This document shows positions 27,072 to 34,517 of a stretch of DNA of 34,517 bases, one piece after another. The notes under the pieces are model-generated. The model did not search any database, was not told the DNA's origin, and saw only the letters and a program-made list of their open reading frames with translations. Positions within the stretch are counted from its first letter, which is position 1, and each line of letters starts with the position of its first letter. The stretch spans positions 1 to 34,517 of the forward strand of contig NZ_LRRH01000089.1 of the NCBI RefSeq assembly GCF_001646785.1, given 5' to 3'. The position numbers and the translations under genes are program-made. Source of the DNA: Rhodococcus phenolicus. GTDB taxonomy: Bacteria > Actinomycetota > Actinomycetes > Mycobacteriales > Mycobacteriaceae.

Positions 27072-27770
27072 GTGAAGTTGCTACGCCGCGGGAGTTCCGA
27101 CGAATCCGACAGCCAGGACGCGTCGTCGTCCGGCAGCGCCGAGGCCGCCGCGTCCGAGGTCACATCCGCGCAGTCCGGCACCCCGGTGGCGGGCGGCAAG
27201 GAGACCGCGGGCAAGGGACGGCCGACGCCCAAACGCCGCGAAGCCGAGGGCCGTCGTCGCGGCCCGGTGGCCCCCGCGCCGATGACGGCGAAGGAGGCGC
27301 GCGAGCGCAGGAAGGCCGCGCGCAAGTCCATGTCGAAGGACGAGCGCAAGGTCCAGGCCGCCGAGCGTCGTGCCGCCGCGTCCGAGCGACGCAACCGGAT
27401 GCTCGCCGGCGAGGAGAAGTACCTCCTCCCCCGCGACCGCGGTCCGGTTCGCGCATACGTCCGCGACCTCGTCGACAGCCGACGCAACCTCGTCGGCATG
27501 TTCATGCCGCTGGCGCTGGTGCTGATCGCCACCATGTTTCTCGGGCCGGTCATCCAGCAGTACGTCACACTCGCGATGTTCGTGATGATGCTGCTGATGG
27601 TCATCGAGGGCGTTTACCTGGGCCGGATGATCAACAAGAAGGTACGGGCGCGTTACCCCGATTCGACCGAGGGCGGCTTCGGTCTCGGCTGGTACGCGTT
27701 CGTCCGTGCCTCCCAGATCCGCAAGCTGCGGGCGCCGCTGCCGCGCGTCAAGCCCGGCGACGCGGTCTGA
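27072..27770 (+). CDS. DUF3043 membrane protein (Rv2206-like)
   Basis: A 232-residue protein. Residues 1-70 are low-complexity, rich in Ser/Ala/Glu; 70-115 are strongly basic and helical (KEARERRKAARKSMSKDERK), followed by EKYLLPRDRGPVRAYVRDLVDSRRN, the DUF3043 hallmark. Two membrane helices follow (MFMPLALVLIATMFLGPVI and YVTLAMFVMMLLMVIEGVYL), then a short cytosolic-type tail with a RARYP motif. The family is widespread in actinobacteria and lacks a known function. Position before cobT matches Rv2206. The GTG is a leaderless start. Confidence 0.9.
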   Translation: MKLLRRGSSDESDSQDASSSGSAEAAASEVTSAQSGTPVAGGKETAGKGRPTPKRREAEGRRRGPVAPAPMTAKEARERRKAARKSMSKDERKVQAAERRAAASERRNRMLAGEEKYLLPRDRGPVRAYVRDLVDSRRNLVGMFMPLALVLIATMFLGPVIQQYVTLAMFVMMLLMVIEGVYLGRMINKKVRARYPDSTEGGFGLGWYAFVRASQIRKLRAPLPRVKPGDAV

Positions 27771-27781
27771 CGTTCCCGCGT

Positions 27782-27994
27782 TCAGTGGTGCGGCGCGCCC
27801 CGCGTCGACATCGTGAACGCCACTTCTCCGGCCACAGGCTCCTCCGATCTCCGGGGGTCCTGTGGCCGGAAGTGGTTGAGGCGCAGCCGGGCCGCACGGA
27901 CCCATCGGGTGGCGGCTCCGTGACGACGGCCTACGGGTTCGGTCACGGCCGCCACGGCGAGCATGAAGACGACGATCACGGCGAATTCGACCAT
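27782..27994 (-). CDS. Possible small membrane protein
   Basis: A 70-residue frame starting [20 protein letters not shown], one predicted helix, then an Arg/His-rich soluble part. The ATG is preceded by AGGATCGG at about 8 bases. It lies in the gap between the DUF3043 gene and cobT on the opposite strand. I do not recognise it, and its middle overlaps a long inverted repeat that may be a terminator for the DUF3043 gene, which argues against a gene. It is listed as tentative. Confidence 0.35.
   Translation of the reverse strand: MVEFAVIVVFMLAVAAVTEPVGRRHGAATRWVRAARLRLNHFRPQDPRRSEEPVAGEVAFTMSTRGAPHH
27821..27874 (+). terminator. Candidate hairpin after the DUF3043 gene
   Basis: Two arms (27828-27838 with 27859-27869, 11 perfect pairs) extended by CACTT/AAGTG after a 2-base bulge, with a 20-base loop. 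It starts 51 bases after the stop. The large loop is unusual for a terminator. Confidence 0.45.
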
Positions 27995-28078
27995 GGTCCG
28001 ATCCTGCGCTTGCGCCACCTCTGACGACAGTGGCCGAAACGCCATCTCCGATCAAAATCCTGCCAATCGGGTGGTTGG

Positions 28079-28084
28079 TAGCGT
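28079..28084 (+). promoter_or_regulatory. Candidate -10 box of the cobT-cobS promoter
   Basis: TAGCGT, about 30 bases before the cobT GTG, leaving a short leader with AAAGGTG. No cobalamin riboswitch fits in this leader. Confidence 0.35.
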
Positions 28085-28115
28085 CTACCCCGATTCCCCT
28101 CGTGAAAGGTGCATT

Positions 28116-29225
28116 GTGAGCAGCGACCCCGCGCCCACCACCCTCGACGTCACGTTCCCTCCCGTCGTGGCCCCGGACCGGGAGGTCCGTCGGCGCGCCG
28201 ACGCCCGCCAGCTCGCGCTCACCAAGCCCGCCGGTTCTCTCGGCCGGCTCGAGGACCTCGGCTGCTGGATCGCCTCCTGCCAGGGCGAGGTTCCGCCGCA
28301 CCCGTTCCGGCAGCCCCGTGTGGTGGTGTTCGCCGGTGATCACGGCATCACCCGCCACGGCGTCTCGGCGTACCCGCCGGAGGTCACGGCGCAGATGGTC
28401 GCGAACTTCGTCGCAGGCGGTGCCGCGGTCAACGTCCTCGCCACCGTCGCCGGTGCCGGGGTGCGGGTCGTCGATATCGCCGTCGACTCCGATACCGATC
28501 CGTCGGTGTCGGAGTACAAGATCCGCCGGTCCAGTGGTTCCATCGACCGTGAGGACGCACTCACCGAGGACGAGACGGTCCGCGCGATCGCCGCCGGACG
28601 GGCTCTCGCCGACCGGGAGATCGACGAGGGCGCCGATCTGCTCGTCGCCGGCGACATGGGCATCGGGAACACCACCCCCGCGACCGTGCTCATCGCGACG
28701 CTCACCAACACCGAACCGGTCGCTGCGGTCGGTCGCGGCACCGGCATCGACGACGCCGGGTGGATGCGGAAGGTCACCGCGATCCGCGACGCGATGCGCC
28801 GCGCCCGCCCGCACACCCGCAACCCGATCGCCCTGCTGCGTACGGCCGGCGGCGCGGATTTCGCGGTGATGGCGGGGTATCTCGCGCAGGCCTCGGTGCG
28901 GCGCACACCCGTGCTGCTCGACGGTGTCGTCGTCACGGCCGCCGCGATGGTCGCCGAGGAACTCGCGCCGGGCGCACGCGACTGGTGGGTGGCCGGTCAC
29001 CGGTCCGCCGAACCCTCGCACGCGATCGCGTTGCGTCACCTGGATCTGGAACCGATCATCGACCTCGGGATGCGTCTCGGCGAGGGATCCGGCGCGGTCA
29101 CGGCGCTGCCGGTGCTGCAGGGTGCGGTGTCGGTGCTCGCGCACATGGCGACGTTCGACGAGGCCGGCGTCACCGGACGCGACGCGGACGACACCGACGC
29201 CGTTCCCGATCCGCGCGACGCGTGA
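28116..29225 (+). CDS. cobT: Nicotinate-nucleotide-dimethylbenzimidazole phosphoribosyltransferase
   Basis: Makes alpha-ribazole phosphate from 5,6-dimethylbenzimidazole and nicotinate mononucleotide for the lower loop of cobalamin. The 369-residue protein has [67 protein letters not shown] and the C-terminal GEGSGA with the catalytic Glu. I chose the GTG at 28116, which follows AAAGGTG by 5 bases; upstream extension has no family match. Its stop overlaps the cobS ATG by one base (TGATG), so both are coupled in one operon. Mycobacteria have the same pair (Rv2207-Rv2208). Confidence 0.95.
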   Translation: MSSDPAPTTLDVTFPPVVAPDREVRRRADARQLALTKPAGSLGRLEDLGCWIASCQGEVPPHPFRQPRVVVFAGDHGITRHGVSAYPPEVTAQMVANFVAGGAAVNVLATVAGAGVRVVDIAVDSDTDPSVSEYKIRRSSGSIDREDALTEDETVRAIAAGRALADREIDEGADLLVAGDMGIGNTTPATVLIATLTNTEPVAAVGRGTGIDDAGWMRKVTAIRDAMRRARPHTRNPIALLRTAGGADFAVMAGYLAQASVRRTPVLLDGVVVTAAAMVAEELAPGARDWWVAGHRSAEPSHAIALRHLDLEPIIDLGMRLGEGSGAVTALPVLQGAVSVLAHMATFDEAGVTGRDADDTDAVPDPRDA

Positions 29226-29974
29226 TGGGCGGGCTGCCGCTCGCCCTGTCGTGGCTGACCGTGCTGCCGGTGCGCGGCCCCGCCGACATCGACCGGTCCG
29301 CGGCGACCCGCGCGATCCGTGCCGCCCCGGTGACCGGGTTGCTGCTCGGCGCGGCGACCGCGGTGCTGCTGTGGCTGCTCGTCGCGGCGGGGTGTGCTCC
29401 CCCGCTCGCGGGGTTGCTCGCAGTCGGATTCCTCGCGGTGGCCACGCGCGGTATGCACGTCGACGGTCTCAGCGATACCGCCGACGGCCTCGGCTGCTAC
29501 GGCCCGCCTGCGCGCGCCCGTGAGGTCATGCACACCGGGGGTGCGGGACCGTTCGGCGTGGTCACGCTGATCGTGGTGCTCGGAGCGCAGGCCTGGTCGT
29601 TCGGGGTGCTCGCGGAGGCCCGCGCGTGGCCGGCGGTGGTGCTCGCGGTCGTGGCAGGGCGGGTTGCGGTGGTCCTCGCGTGCCGGATCGGGATCGACGC
29701 GGCCCCCGGGAGCGGGTTCGGGGCGCTCGTCGCCGGAACCCAATCGTGGTCCGGTGTCCTCGGGTGGCCGCTGCTCGCCGCGGTGGCCGCGGTGTGGTGT
29801 GTGCCCGGAAGGCCGTGGCTCGGCCCGGTCGTGGTTCTCGCCGCGCTGGTCCTGTCGGTGCTGTTCGTCCGGCACTGCGTCGCCCGTTTCGAAGGTGTGA
29901 ACGGTGACGTGCTCGGCGCGGCGCTCGAAGGCACGGTCGCAGCCGTCGCGGTCGCAGTGAGCGCCGGGATCTGA
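29225..29974 (+). CDS. cobS: Cobalamin synthase (adenosylcobinamide-GDP ribazoletransferase)
   Basis: Joins adenosylcobinamide-GDP with alpha-ribazole (phosphate) to finish cobalamin, in the membrane. The 249-residue integral membrane protein has several hydrophobic helices and the family motifs MHVDGLSDTADGLG (acidic metal/substrate site) and HTGGAGPFGV, then FEGVNGDVLGA near the end. It starts at the ATG overlapping the cobT stop. A terminator follows 21 bases after it. The cobinamide kinase gene (cobU) is not in this window. Confidence 0.95.
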   Translation: MGGLPLALSWLTVLPVRGPADIDRSAATRAIRAAPVTGLLLGAATAVLLWLLVAAGCAPPLAGLLAVGFLAVATRGMHVDGLSDTADGLGCYGPPARAREVMHTGGAGPFGVVTLIVVLGAQAWSFGVLAEARAWPAVVLAVVAGRVAVVLACRIGIDAAPGSGFGALVAGTQSWSGVLGWPLLAAVAAVWCVPGRPWLGPVVVLAALVLSVLFVRHCVARFEGVNGDVLGAALEGTVAAVAVAVSAGI

Positions 29975-29994
29975 CGCTCCCGGCGGAAAGGCGA

Positions 29995-30025
29995 CGGGCG
30001 CGACCGTCGGTGACGATCGCGCCCG
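29995..30025. terminator. Bidirectional terminator between cobS and ilvE
   Basis: A 9-bp outer stem (29995-30003 with 30017-30025), one C-A mismatch, a 4-bp inner stem and a GGT loop, between convergent stops at 29974 and 30050. Confidence 0.8.
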
Positions 30026-30049
30026 CGTGACTTCGCGCTTCGGTTGCCG

Positions 30050-31162
30050 TTACTGCGCGGCGCGCAGCGTGGTCATCCAGCCGTGGGTGTCGGCGAAGGT
30101 GCCGCGCTGGATGCCGGTGAGGGTGTCGCGCAGCGCCATCGTGACCGGGCCGGGCTCGCCACCGGCGACGGTGAACTCTCCGCTCGCGTCCTTGACGCTG
30201 CCGACCGGGGTGATGACCGCGGCCGTGCCGCACGCGAACACCTCGGTGATCTCACCGGACGCGGCCTTCTCCCGCCACTCGTCGGTGCTGATGCGGCGTT
30301 CCTCGACGGACAGACCGGAGTCCTTCGCGAGGGTCAGCAGCGACTCGCGGGTGATGCCGGGCAGCAACGACCCGGACAGTTCCGGGGTCACCAGGCGGGC
30401 GTCGGCACCGGACCCGTATACGAAGTACAGGTTCATGCCGCCCATCTCCTCGACGTACTTGCGCTCGATCGCGTCGAGCCACACCACCTGGTCGCAGCCC
30501 TGCTCGGCGGCATGGGCCTGTGCGACGAGAGACGCGGCGTAGTTGCCTGCGAACTTCGCGGCACCGGTGCCGCCCGGAGCCGCCCGCACGTATTCACGCG
30601 AGAGCCACACGCTGACCGGCTTGACGCCGCGCGGGAAATACGCGCCCGCCGGGGACGCGATGAGCAGGAACTTGTACTCGTTCGCAGGACGCACCCCCAG
30701 CGCCGGCTCGGTGGCGAACATGAACGGCCGCAGGTACAGCGACTCCTCACCGCCCGCCGCGGGCACCCACTCGTGGTCGACCTCGAGCAGTTCGACGATC
30801 GCGCGCTGGAACAGCTCCTCCGGCAGAGCCGGCATCGCGAGCCGCTCGGCGGAGCGGTTGAGCCGGGCTGCGTTCGCGCCGGCCCGGAACGAGGAGATCG
30901 AGCCGTCGGCCTGCCGGTACGCCTTCAGTCCTTCGAAGATGGCCTGCCCGTAGTGCAGCACCATCGCGGCGGGATCCAGCGCGACCGGTCCGTAGGGTTC
31001 GACCGTCGCGTCGTGCCAGCCGGTTCCCTCGGTGTAGGTGATCGTCACCATGTGGTCGGTGAAGAAGTTCCCGAAGCCCGGATTCGACAGGATCTCCTGC
31101 CGACGCTCGGGGGTCGTCGGCGAAGGATGCGGGATGTGGGCGAATTCGAGGACACCGGTCAT
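30050..31162 (-). CDS. ilvE: Branched-chain amino acid aminotransferase
   Basis: PLP enzyme (fold type IV) that interconverts 2-oxo acids and Leu, Ile, Val with glutamate. The 370-residue protein has [48 protein letters not shown] with the PLP lysine Lys203, and [15 protein letters not shown], the phosphate-binding segment. I chose the ATG at 31162: a TAGGAT -10 box lies 8 bases upstream, and the frame beyond is unrelated. It follows gcvT by 32 bases on the same strand but seems to have its own promoter in that gap. Confidence 0.96.
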   Translation of the reverse strand: MTGVLEFAHIPHPSPTTPERRQEILSNPGFGNFFTDHMVTITYTEGTGWHDATVEPYGPVALDPAAMVLHYGQAIFEGLKAYRQADGSISSFRAGANAARLNRSAERLAMPALPEELFQRAIVELLEVDHEWVPAAGGEESLYLRPFMFATEPALGVRPANEYKFLLIASPAGAYFPRGVKPVSVWLSREYVRAAPGGTGAAKFAGNYAASLVAQAHAAEQGCDQVVWLDAIERKYVEEMGGMNLYFVYGSGADARLVTPELSGSLLPGITRESLLTLAKDSGLSVEERRISTDEWREKAASGEITEVFACGTAAVITPVGSVKDASGEFTVAGGEPGPVTMALRDTLTGIQRGTFADTHGWMTTLRAAQ

Positions 31163-31170
31163 GAACGTCG

Positions 31171-31176
31171 ATCCTA
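31171..31176 (-). promoter_or_regulatory. -10 box of a leaderless ilvE promoter
   Basis: TAGGAT on the minus strand, 8 bases before the ATG at 31162, inside the short gcvT-ilvE gap. Confidence 0.5.
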
Positions 31177-31194
31177 TCGAACGCCCGTGCACCC

Positions 31195-32295
31195 CTACTT
31201 GGTGTGGTCCTCGACGAACGGCGGAGCCACCAGCTCGGCGCGCAGCGATCGGCCCCGGACGTCCACGGCCACCTCGTCGCCGGCGGCCAAGCCCGCGGCA
31301 CTGTCGATCAGAGCGAGCGCGATACCCACCTTGAGGGTCGGCGAGAACGTCCCGGAGGTGGTCTCGCCCACCGGCGCGCCGTCACGCAGGACCGTCAGGT
31401 CCTGACGCAGGACACCCCGATCCAGGGCGCGCAGACCCCACAACCGCCGTGCCGGCCCGGCCTGCTTCTCCGCGAGCAGCGCCTCCCGACCCCAGAACTC
31501 CGGCTTGTTCCAGCCGACGGCCCAGCCGCAGCGTGCCTGCAGCGGTGAGATCGTCGTCGACAGCTCGTGCCCGTGCAGCGGGTATCCCATCTCGGTGCGC
31601 AGCGTGTCGCGAGCCCCGAGCCCGGCGGCCTGCCCACCGGCTGCCTGCACCGCGGCGACGAGCGCACGGAACAGCGCCTCGGCATCGTCCCAGCGCGGCA
31701 GCAGCTCGAAGCCGCGTTCACCGCTGTAACCACTGCGGCACACCCGCACCGGCAGACCGTTCCAGTCGGCGTCCACGAACGCCATGTACCCGATGTCGGT
31801 GGGCAGCCCGAGATCGGTGAGCACGTCTGCGGACTTCGGGCCCTGCACCGCGAAGACCGCGTGGTCCCTGTGCCGGTCCGTCACCGTGACACCCGCGGGC
31901 GCGGCGTCGGCGAGGGCTGCGACGACCGCCGCGGTGTTCGCGGCGTTCGGGACGAGGAACAGCTCGTCGTCCGACACGTAGTAGACGATCAGGTCGTCGG
32001 TGACACCGCCGGATTCGGTGCAGCACAGTGTGTACTGGGCCTTGCCCGGACCGATCTTCGACAGGTCGTTGGTCAGGGCCGCGTTCACGAACTGCGCGGC
32101 ACCCGGGCCCGCGACCAGCGCCTTGCCCAGGTGGCTCACGTCGAACAGGCCGACACGCTCGCGGACCGCCGTGTGCTCGGCGACCGTCCCCGCGTAGGAG
32201 ACCGGCATCTCCCACCCGCCGAACGGCGCGAAGGTCGCGCCGAGTTCGACGTGGACGGCGTGGATCGGGCCCTGCTGGAGTTGCTGGTCGCTCAT
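31195..32295 (-). CDS. gcvT: Glycine cleavage system T protein (aminomethyltransferase)
   Basis: Transfers the methylene unit of H-protein-bound aminomethyl groups to tetrahydrofolate, releasing ammonia. The 366-residue protein shows the family motifs [15 protein letters not shown] at the N-terminus, the FDVSHLGK segment, [30 protein letters not shown] and [20 protein letters not shown]. The other system genes (gcvH, gcvP) are not here, as in mycobacteria, where gcvT also sits alone next to ilvE. The ATG has a TACCGT -10 box 8 bases before it. No glycine riboswitch precedes it. Confidence 0.95.
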   Translation of the reverse strand: MSDQQLQQGPIHAVHVELGATFAPFGGWEMPVSYAGTVAEHTAVRERVGLFDVSHLGKALVAGPGAAQFVNAALTNDLSKIGPGKAQYTLCCTESGGVTDDLIVYYVSDDELFLVPNAANTAAVVAALADAAPAGVTVTDRHRDHAVFAVQGPKSADVLTDLGLPTDIGYMAFVDADWNGLPVRVCRSGYSGERGFELLPRWDDAEALFRALVAAVQAAGGQAAGLGARDTLRTEMGYPLHGHELSTTISPLQARCGWAVGWNKPEFWGREALLAEKQAGPARRLWGLRALDRGVLRQDLTVLRDGAPVGETTSGTFSPTLKVGIALALIDSAAGLAAGDEVAVDVRGRSLRAELVAPPFVEDHTK

Positions 32296-32303
32296 GGCGC
32301 ATG

Positions 32304-32309
32304 ACGGTA
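32304..32309 (-). promoter_or_regulatory. -10 box of a leaderless gcvT promoter
   Basis: TACCGT on the minus strand, 8 bases before the ATG at 32295. The overlapping GATACC is an alternative reading. Confidence 0.45.
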
Positions 32310-32360
32310 TCCCACTTGCCGGGACGGGACCGCCTCCACGGCTTCGCCACCGACGATCAC

Positions 32361-32366
32361 TAGCAT
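32361..32366 (+). promoter_or_regulatory. Candidate -10 box of the pepA promoter
   Basis: TAGCAT, predicted start near 32373, leaving a short leader of about 28 bases that carries the GGAG ribosome site. Confidence 0.4.
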
Positions 32367-32400
32367 CGACGCAACGACACCTAGTGCATAGGAGATGCCA

Positions 32401-33912
32401 GTGAGTGCCCCCGCTCCCACCCTCCCGGAACTCGTTCTCGCCGGGTCCGTCTCGAAACGAGCCGACGTCCTCGTGATCGGTCTGACCTCCGGAAGCGACG
32501 GACCCGAAGTGCTGCTCGGTGACGGCCTCGTCGACGAGGCCGTGCTCGGTGATCTGCTCGACGCCGCGACCGCGGTCGGCGCGACCGGCAAGTCCGAGGA
32601 ACTGACCCGGGTGCCCGCCCCCGCAGCACTGACCGTGACGAGCGTGCTGGCGGTGGGTCTCGGTGCCGCCGACAAGATCGACGCCGAGCAGGTGCGCCGC
32701 TCGGCGGGCACCGCGGCCCGGGCACTGAACGGTGTCGAGGTCGTCGCCACGACGCTGTCCGAGGTGGACCTCGGTGCGGCCGTCGAAGGCTTCGCGCTCG
32801 GCGCCTACACGTTCACCGAGTTCCGCTCCGCGAAGTCCGCGCCGGGTGCCGATGCGCGCCCGCCGGCCCGCGTCGAGTTCCTGGTGACCTCACCCCGCGC
32901 CCGCGACACCAAGGCAGCGCTGACCCGCGCGACCGCGATCGCCGAGGCCGTCGCCACCGCGCGCGAATTCGTCAACACCCCGCCGAGCCACCTGTACCCG
33001 GCGGAGTTCGCCGACCGCGCGAAGGCACTCGGCACGGCGGCCGGCCTGAAGGTGGAGGTGCTCGACGAGAAGGCCCTGGCCGAGCAGGGCTACGGCGGCA
33101 TCGTCGGTGTCGGGCAGGGTTCGTCGCGTCCGCCCCGGCTGGTGCGGCTGAGCTACTCGTCGAAGAAGCGCAAGGCCCCGAAGGTCGCGCTGGTCGGCAA
33201 GGGTGTCACCTTCGACACGGGTGGAATCTCGATCAAGCCGGCCGCGGGCATGGAGAACATGACCTCCGACATGGGTGGTGCTGCCGCGGTCATCGCCACC
33301 GTCGTGCTCGCCGCGAAGCTCGGGGTCGCCGCGGACGTCACCGCGACGGTTCCCATGGCCGAGAACATGCCGTCGTCGACCGCGCAGCGCCCCGGCGACG
33401 TGCTCACCCAGTACGGCGGCACCACGGTCGAGGTGATCAACACCGACGCGGAGGGTCGCCTGATCCTGGCCGACGCGATCGTGCGTGCCTGCGAGGACGA
33501 TCCCGACTACCTGATCGACACGGCGACGCTGACCGGCGCGCAGATGGTCGCGCTGGGCACCCGCACCCCCGGTGTCATGGGCACCGACGAGTTCCGCGAC
33601 CGGGTCGCCGAGCTGTCGCGGTCCGTCGGCGAGAACGGCTGGGCGATGCCACTGCCGGCGGAACTGCGCCCCGACCTGAACTCGCGGGTCGCCGATCTCG
33701 CGAACGTCACCCCGCACCGGTGGGGCGGGATGCTCGCGGCTGCGATCTTCCTGAAGGAGTTCGTCGCGGAGGGCGTGCAGTGGGCACACCTGGACGTGGC
33801 CGGTCCGGCGTTCAACACTGGAGGCCCGTTCGGCTACATCGGCAAGGGCGGGACCGGTGTGCCCGTGCGCACGATGATCACGGTCATCGAGGACATCGCC
33901 GCCAACGGCTGA
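32401..33912 (+). CDS. pepA: Leucyl aminopeptidase (M17 family)
   Basis: Two-metal cytosolic aminopeptidase that removes N-terminal Leu and related residues. The 503-residue protein has the non-catalytic N-terminal domain and the C-terminal catalytic domain with [16 protein letters not shown] (Lys and Asp ligands), MTSDMGGAA, and the family signature NTDAEGRL (from about residue 347), then [10 protein letters not shown]. It resembles mycobacterial PepB (Rv2213). I chose the GTG at 32401 because GGAG lies 6 bases before it; an ATG two codons upstream is too close to that site. It is transcribed divergently from gcvT and ends in a terminator. Confidence 0.95.
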   Translation: MSAPAPTLPELVLAGSVSKRADVLVIGLTSGSDGPEVLLGDGLVDEAVLGDLLDAATAVGATGKSEELTRVPAPAALTVTSVLAVGLGAADKIDAEQVRRSAGTAARALNGVEVVATTLSEVDLGAAVEGFALGAYTFTEFRSAKSAPGADARPPARVEFLVTSPRARDTKAALTRATAIAEAVATAREFVNTPPSHLYPAEFADRAKALGTAAGLKVEVLDEKALAEQGYGGIVGVGQGSSRPPRLVRLSYSSKKRKAPKVALVGKGVTFDTGGISIKPAAGMENMTSDMGGAAAVIATVVLAAKLGVAADVTATVPMAENMPSSTAQRPGDVLTQYGGTTVEVINTDAEGRLILADAIVRACEDDPDYLIDTATLTGAQMVALGTRTPGVMGTDEFRDRVAELSRSVGENGWAMPLPAELRPDLNSRVADLANVTPHRWGGMLAAAIFLKEFVAEGVQWAHLDVAGPAFNTGGPFGYIGKGGTGVPVRTMITVIEDIAANG

Positions 33913-33917
33913 TCGGC

Positions 33918-33959
33918 CGGGCGTCTTCCGGGGCCCTCGAGGGTCCCGGGAGGCGCCCG
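33918..33959 (+). terminator. Hairpin terminator after pepA
   Basis: A 19-bp stem (33918-33936 with 33941-33959) with three G-U pairs in the RNA and a UCGA loop, 5 bases past the stop. Confidence 0.85.
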
Positions 33960-34178
33960 ACGGGCGACGTGACGCGGCCCTCGCCGAACACCCGAAAGTG
34001 ATCAGTGCAAGGATGGTCGAGGCCATGCCTCGCCCGGGTGTGGACCGTACGCACCACAGAAGTACCCGCGCGAGCCTTCGGGCTCGAGCACAATAGTCAA
34101 CGACCACACAATGGTCGGACGACCACGAGTCGGTACAACTCAACACACACGAAAACAACCGTCGAGGAGTCAACAGAC
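33960..34178 (+). other. Upstream region of the E2 gene with repeated half-sites
   Basis: No gene seen. TGGTCG or its complement occurs at 34014-34019, 34101-34106 (complement), 34112-34117 and 34120-34125 (complement). The central pair forms a 6-5-6 inverted repeat. A GGTACAACTC near 34131-34140 may contain a -10 box (TACAAC). Confidence 0.45.
34101..34125 (+). promoter_or_regulatory. Candidate operator: inverted repeat plus third half-site before sucB
   Basis: CGACCA-CACAA-TGGTCG (34101-34117) followed 2 bases later by another CGACCA. It lies about 55-80 bases before the sucB ATG, near a possible promoter. The regulator is unknown. Confidence 0.4.
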
Positions 34179-34517
34179 ATGGCCTTCTCCGTCCAGATGC
34201 CAGCGCTTGGTGAGAGCGTCACCGAGGGAACTGTCACGCGATGGCTCAAGCAGGAAGGAGACACGGTCGAAGTCGACGAGCCCCTGCTCGAAGTCTCCAC
34301 GGACAAGGTCGACACCGAAATCCCGTCCCCCGCTGCAGGCGTCCTGGTGAAGATCGTCGCCCAGGAAGACGACACCGTCGAGATCGGTGGCGAACTCGGT
34401 CTCATCGGTGAGGCCGGCGAGGATTCCGCGCCCGCTGCCGCCCCGGCTCCGGCCGCTGCCGAACCCGCCGCCGAGGCCCCCGCTGCCGAGGCTCCCGCCG
34501 CTGCCGCGCCGGCACCC
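34179..34517 (+). CDS. sucB: Dihydrolipoamide acyltransferase E2, N-terminal part (cut by the window edge)
   Basis: E2 component of a 2-oxoacid dehydrogenase; in mycobacteria the orthologue at this locus (DlaT, Rv2215) serves pyruvate dehydrogenase and peroxynitrite reductase activities. The visible 113 residues contain one complete lipoyl domain ([20 protein letters not shown], with the lipoylated Lys43 in [11 protein letters not shown]) and the start of an Ala/Pro/Glu-rich linker. The frame is open to the end of the window. The ATG follows GAGGAG at 10 bases. Whether it has one or more lipoyl domains, and whether it is the pyruvate or 2-oxoglutarate type, cannot be read here. Confidence 0.93.
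   Translation, partial: MAFSVQMPALGESVTEGTVTRWLKQEGDTVEVDEPLLEVSTDKVDTEIPSPAAGVLVKIVAQEDDTVEIGGELGLIGEAGEDSAPAAAPAPAAAEPAAEAPAAEAPAAAAPAP

Noticed and set aside
27995-28115. Cobalamin riboswitch before cobT
   Set aside because: The gap is only about 120 bases and lacks the B12-box; the structure would not fit.
27081-29144. Antisense frame of about 690 codons opposite the DUF3043 gene and cobT
   Set aside because: It spans two clear genes on the plus strand and an intergenic gap, and has no recognisable domain.
32296-32400. Glycine riboswitch before gcvT
   Set aside because: The gcvT -10 box is 8 bases from its start codon, so there is no leader RNA to hold one.

Overview
The window is about 34.5 kb of very GC-rich DNA from an actinobacterium of the Mycobacteriales. 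It is most likely Rhodococcus or a close relative. The evidence is gene content and order: as I remember those genomes, the order follows the M. tuberculosis block from pknL (Rv2176) to dlaT/sucB (Rv2215), with features shared with Corynebacterium glutamicum (a glucokinase next to plsC, two tandem NlpC/P60 genes, ltsA-type asnB). I see no rRNA, tRNA, CRISPR array, insertion sequence or prophage. It is a conserved chromosomal core region, and the unusual signals are regulatory elements, repeats and divergent family members.

Layout. (1) 1-3.9 kb: the 3' end of the Ser/Thr kinase gene pknL (four PASTA repeats), then leftward aroG (first shikimate step), an RNase AS-type exoribonuclease and plsC. 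(2) 4.0-12.1 kb: a long leftward run of envelope and lipid genes: ROK glucokinase, a small CxxCPxC protein, an ArsA/Get3-like protein with degenerate nucleotide-binding motifs, two SRPBCC lipid-binding-fold proteins, the mannosyltransferase pimB', a membrane-anchored HExxH protein and two NlpC/P60 peptidoglycan hydrolases. One hydrolase gene has a c-di-AMP (ydaO/yuaA) riboswitch in its leader. A 23-bp tandem repeat lies between the HExxH gene and pimB'. (3) 12.7-16.4 kb: a DnaQ/GIY-YIG fusion nuclease, a stand-alone RAM-domain protein, trpD and an unrecognised small gene. (4) 16.5-23.1 kb: the respiratory bcc-aa3 supercomplex, as ctaE-qcrC-qcrA-qcrB (rightward) and ctaC-ctaF (leftward), separated by a histidine-rich gene. 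(5) 23.4-29.97 kb: asnB (likely ltsA, peptidoglycan amidation), adenosine kinase, an A-type Fe-S carrier, a DUF3043 membrane protein, and cobT-cobS of cobalamin assembly. (6) 30.0-34.5 kb: ilvE, gcvT, leucyl aminopeptidase and the 5' end of the lipoyl E2 gene sucB/dlaT, cut by the window edge.

How the parts relate. Respiratory genes (ctaE, qcrCAB, ctaC, ctaF) encode subunits of one membrane complex. PlsC, PimB', the SRPBCC and ArsA-like proteins, the hydrolases and AsnB/LtsA all point to cell-envelope building and remodelling. The c-di-AMP riboswitch ties one hydrolase to turgor/second-messenger state. AroG and TrpD (aromatic amino acids), IlvE (branched-chain), GcvT (one-carbon) and SucB (2-oxoacid dehydrogenase) are central metabolism. 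At least nine genes look leaderless, with a TANNNT-like -10 box 6-8 bases before the start codon; this was used to set several starts.
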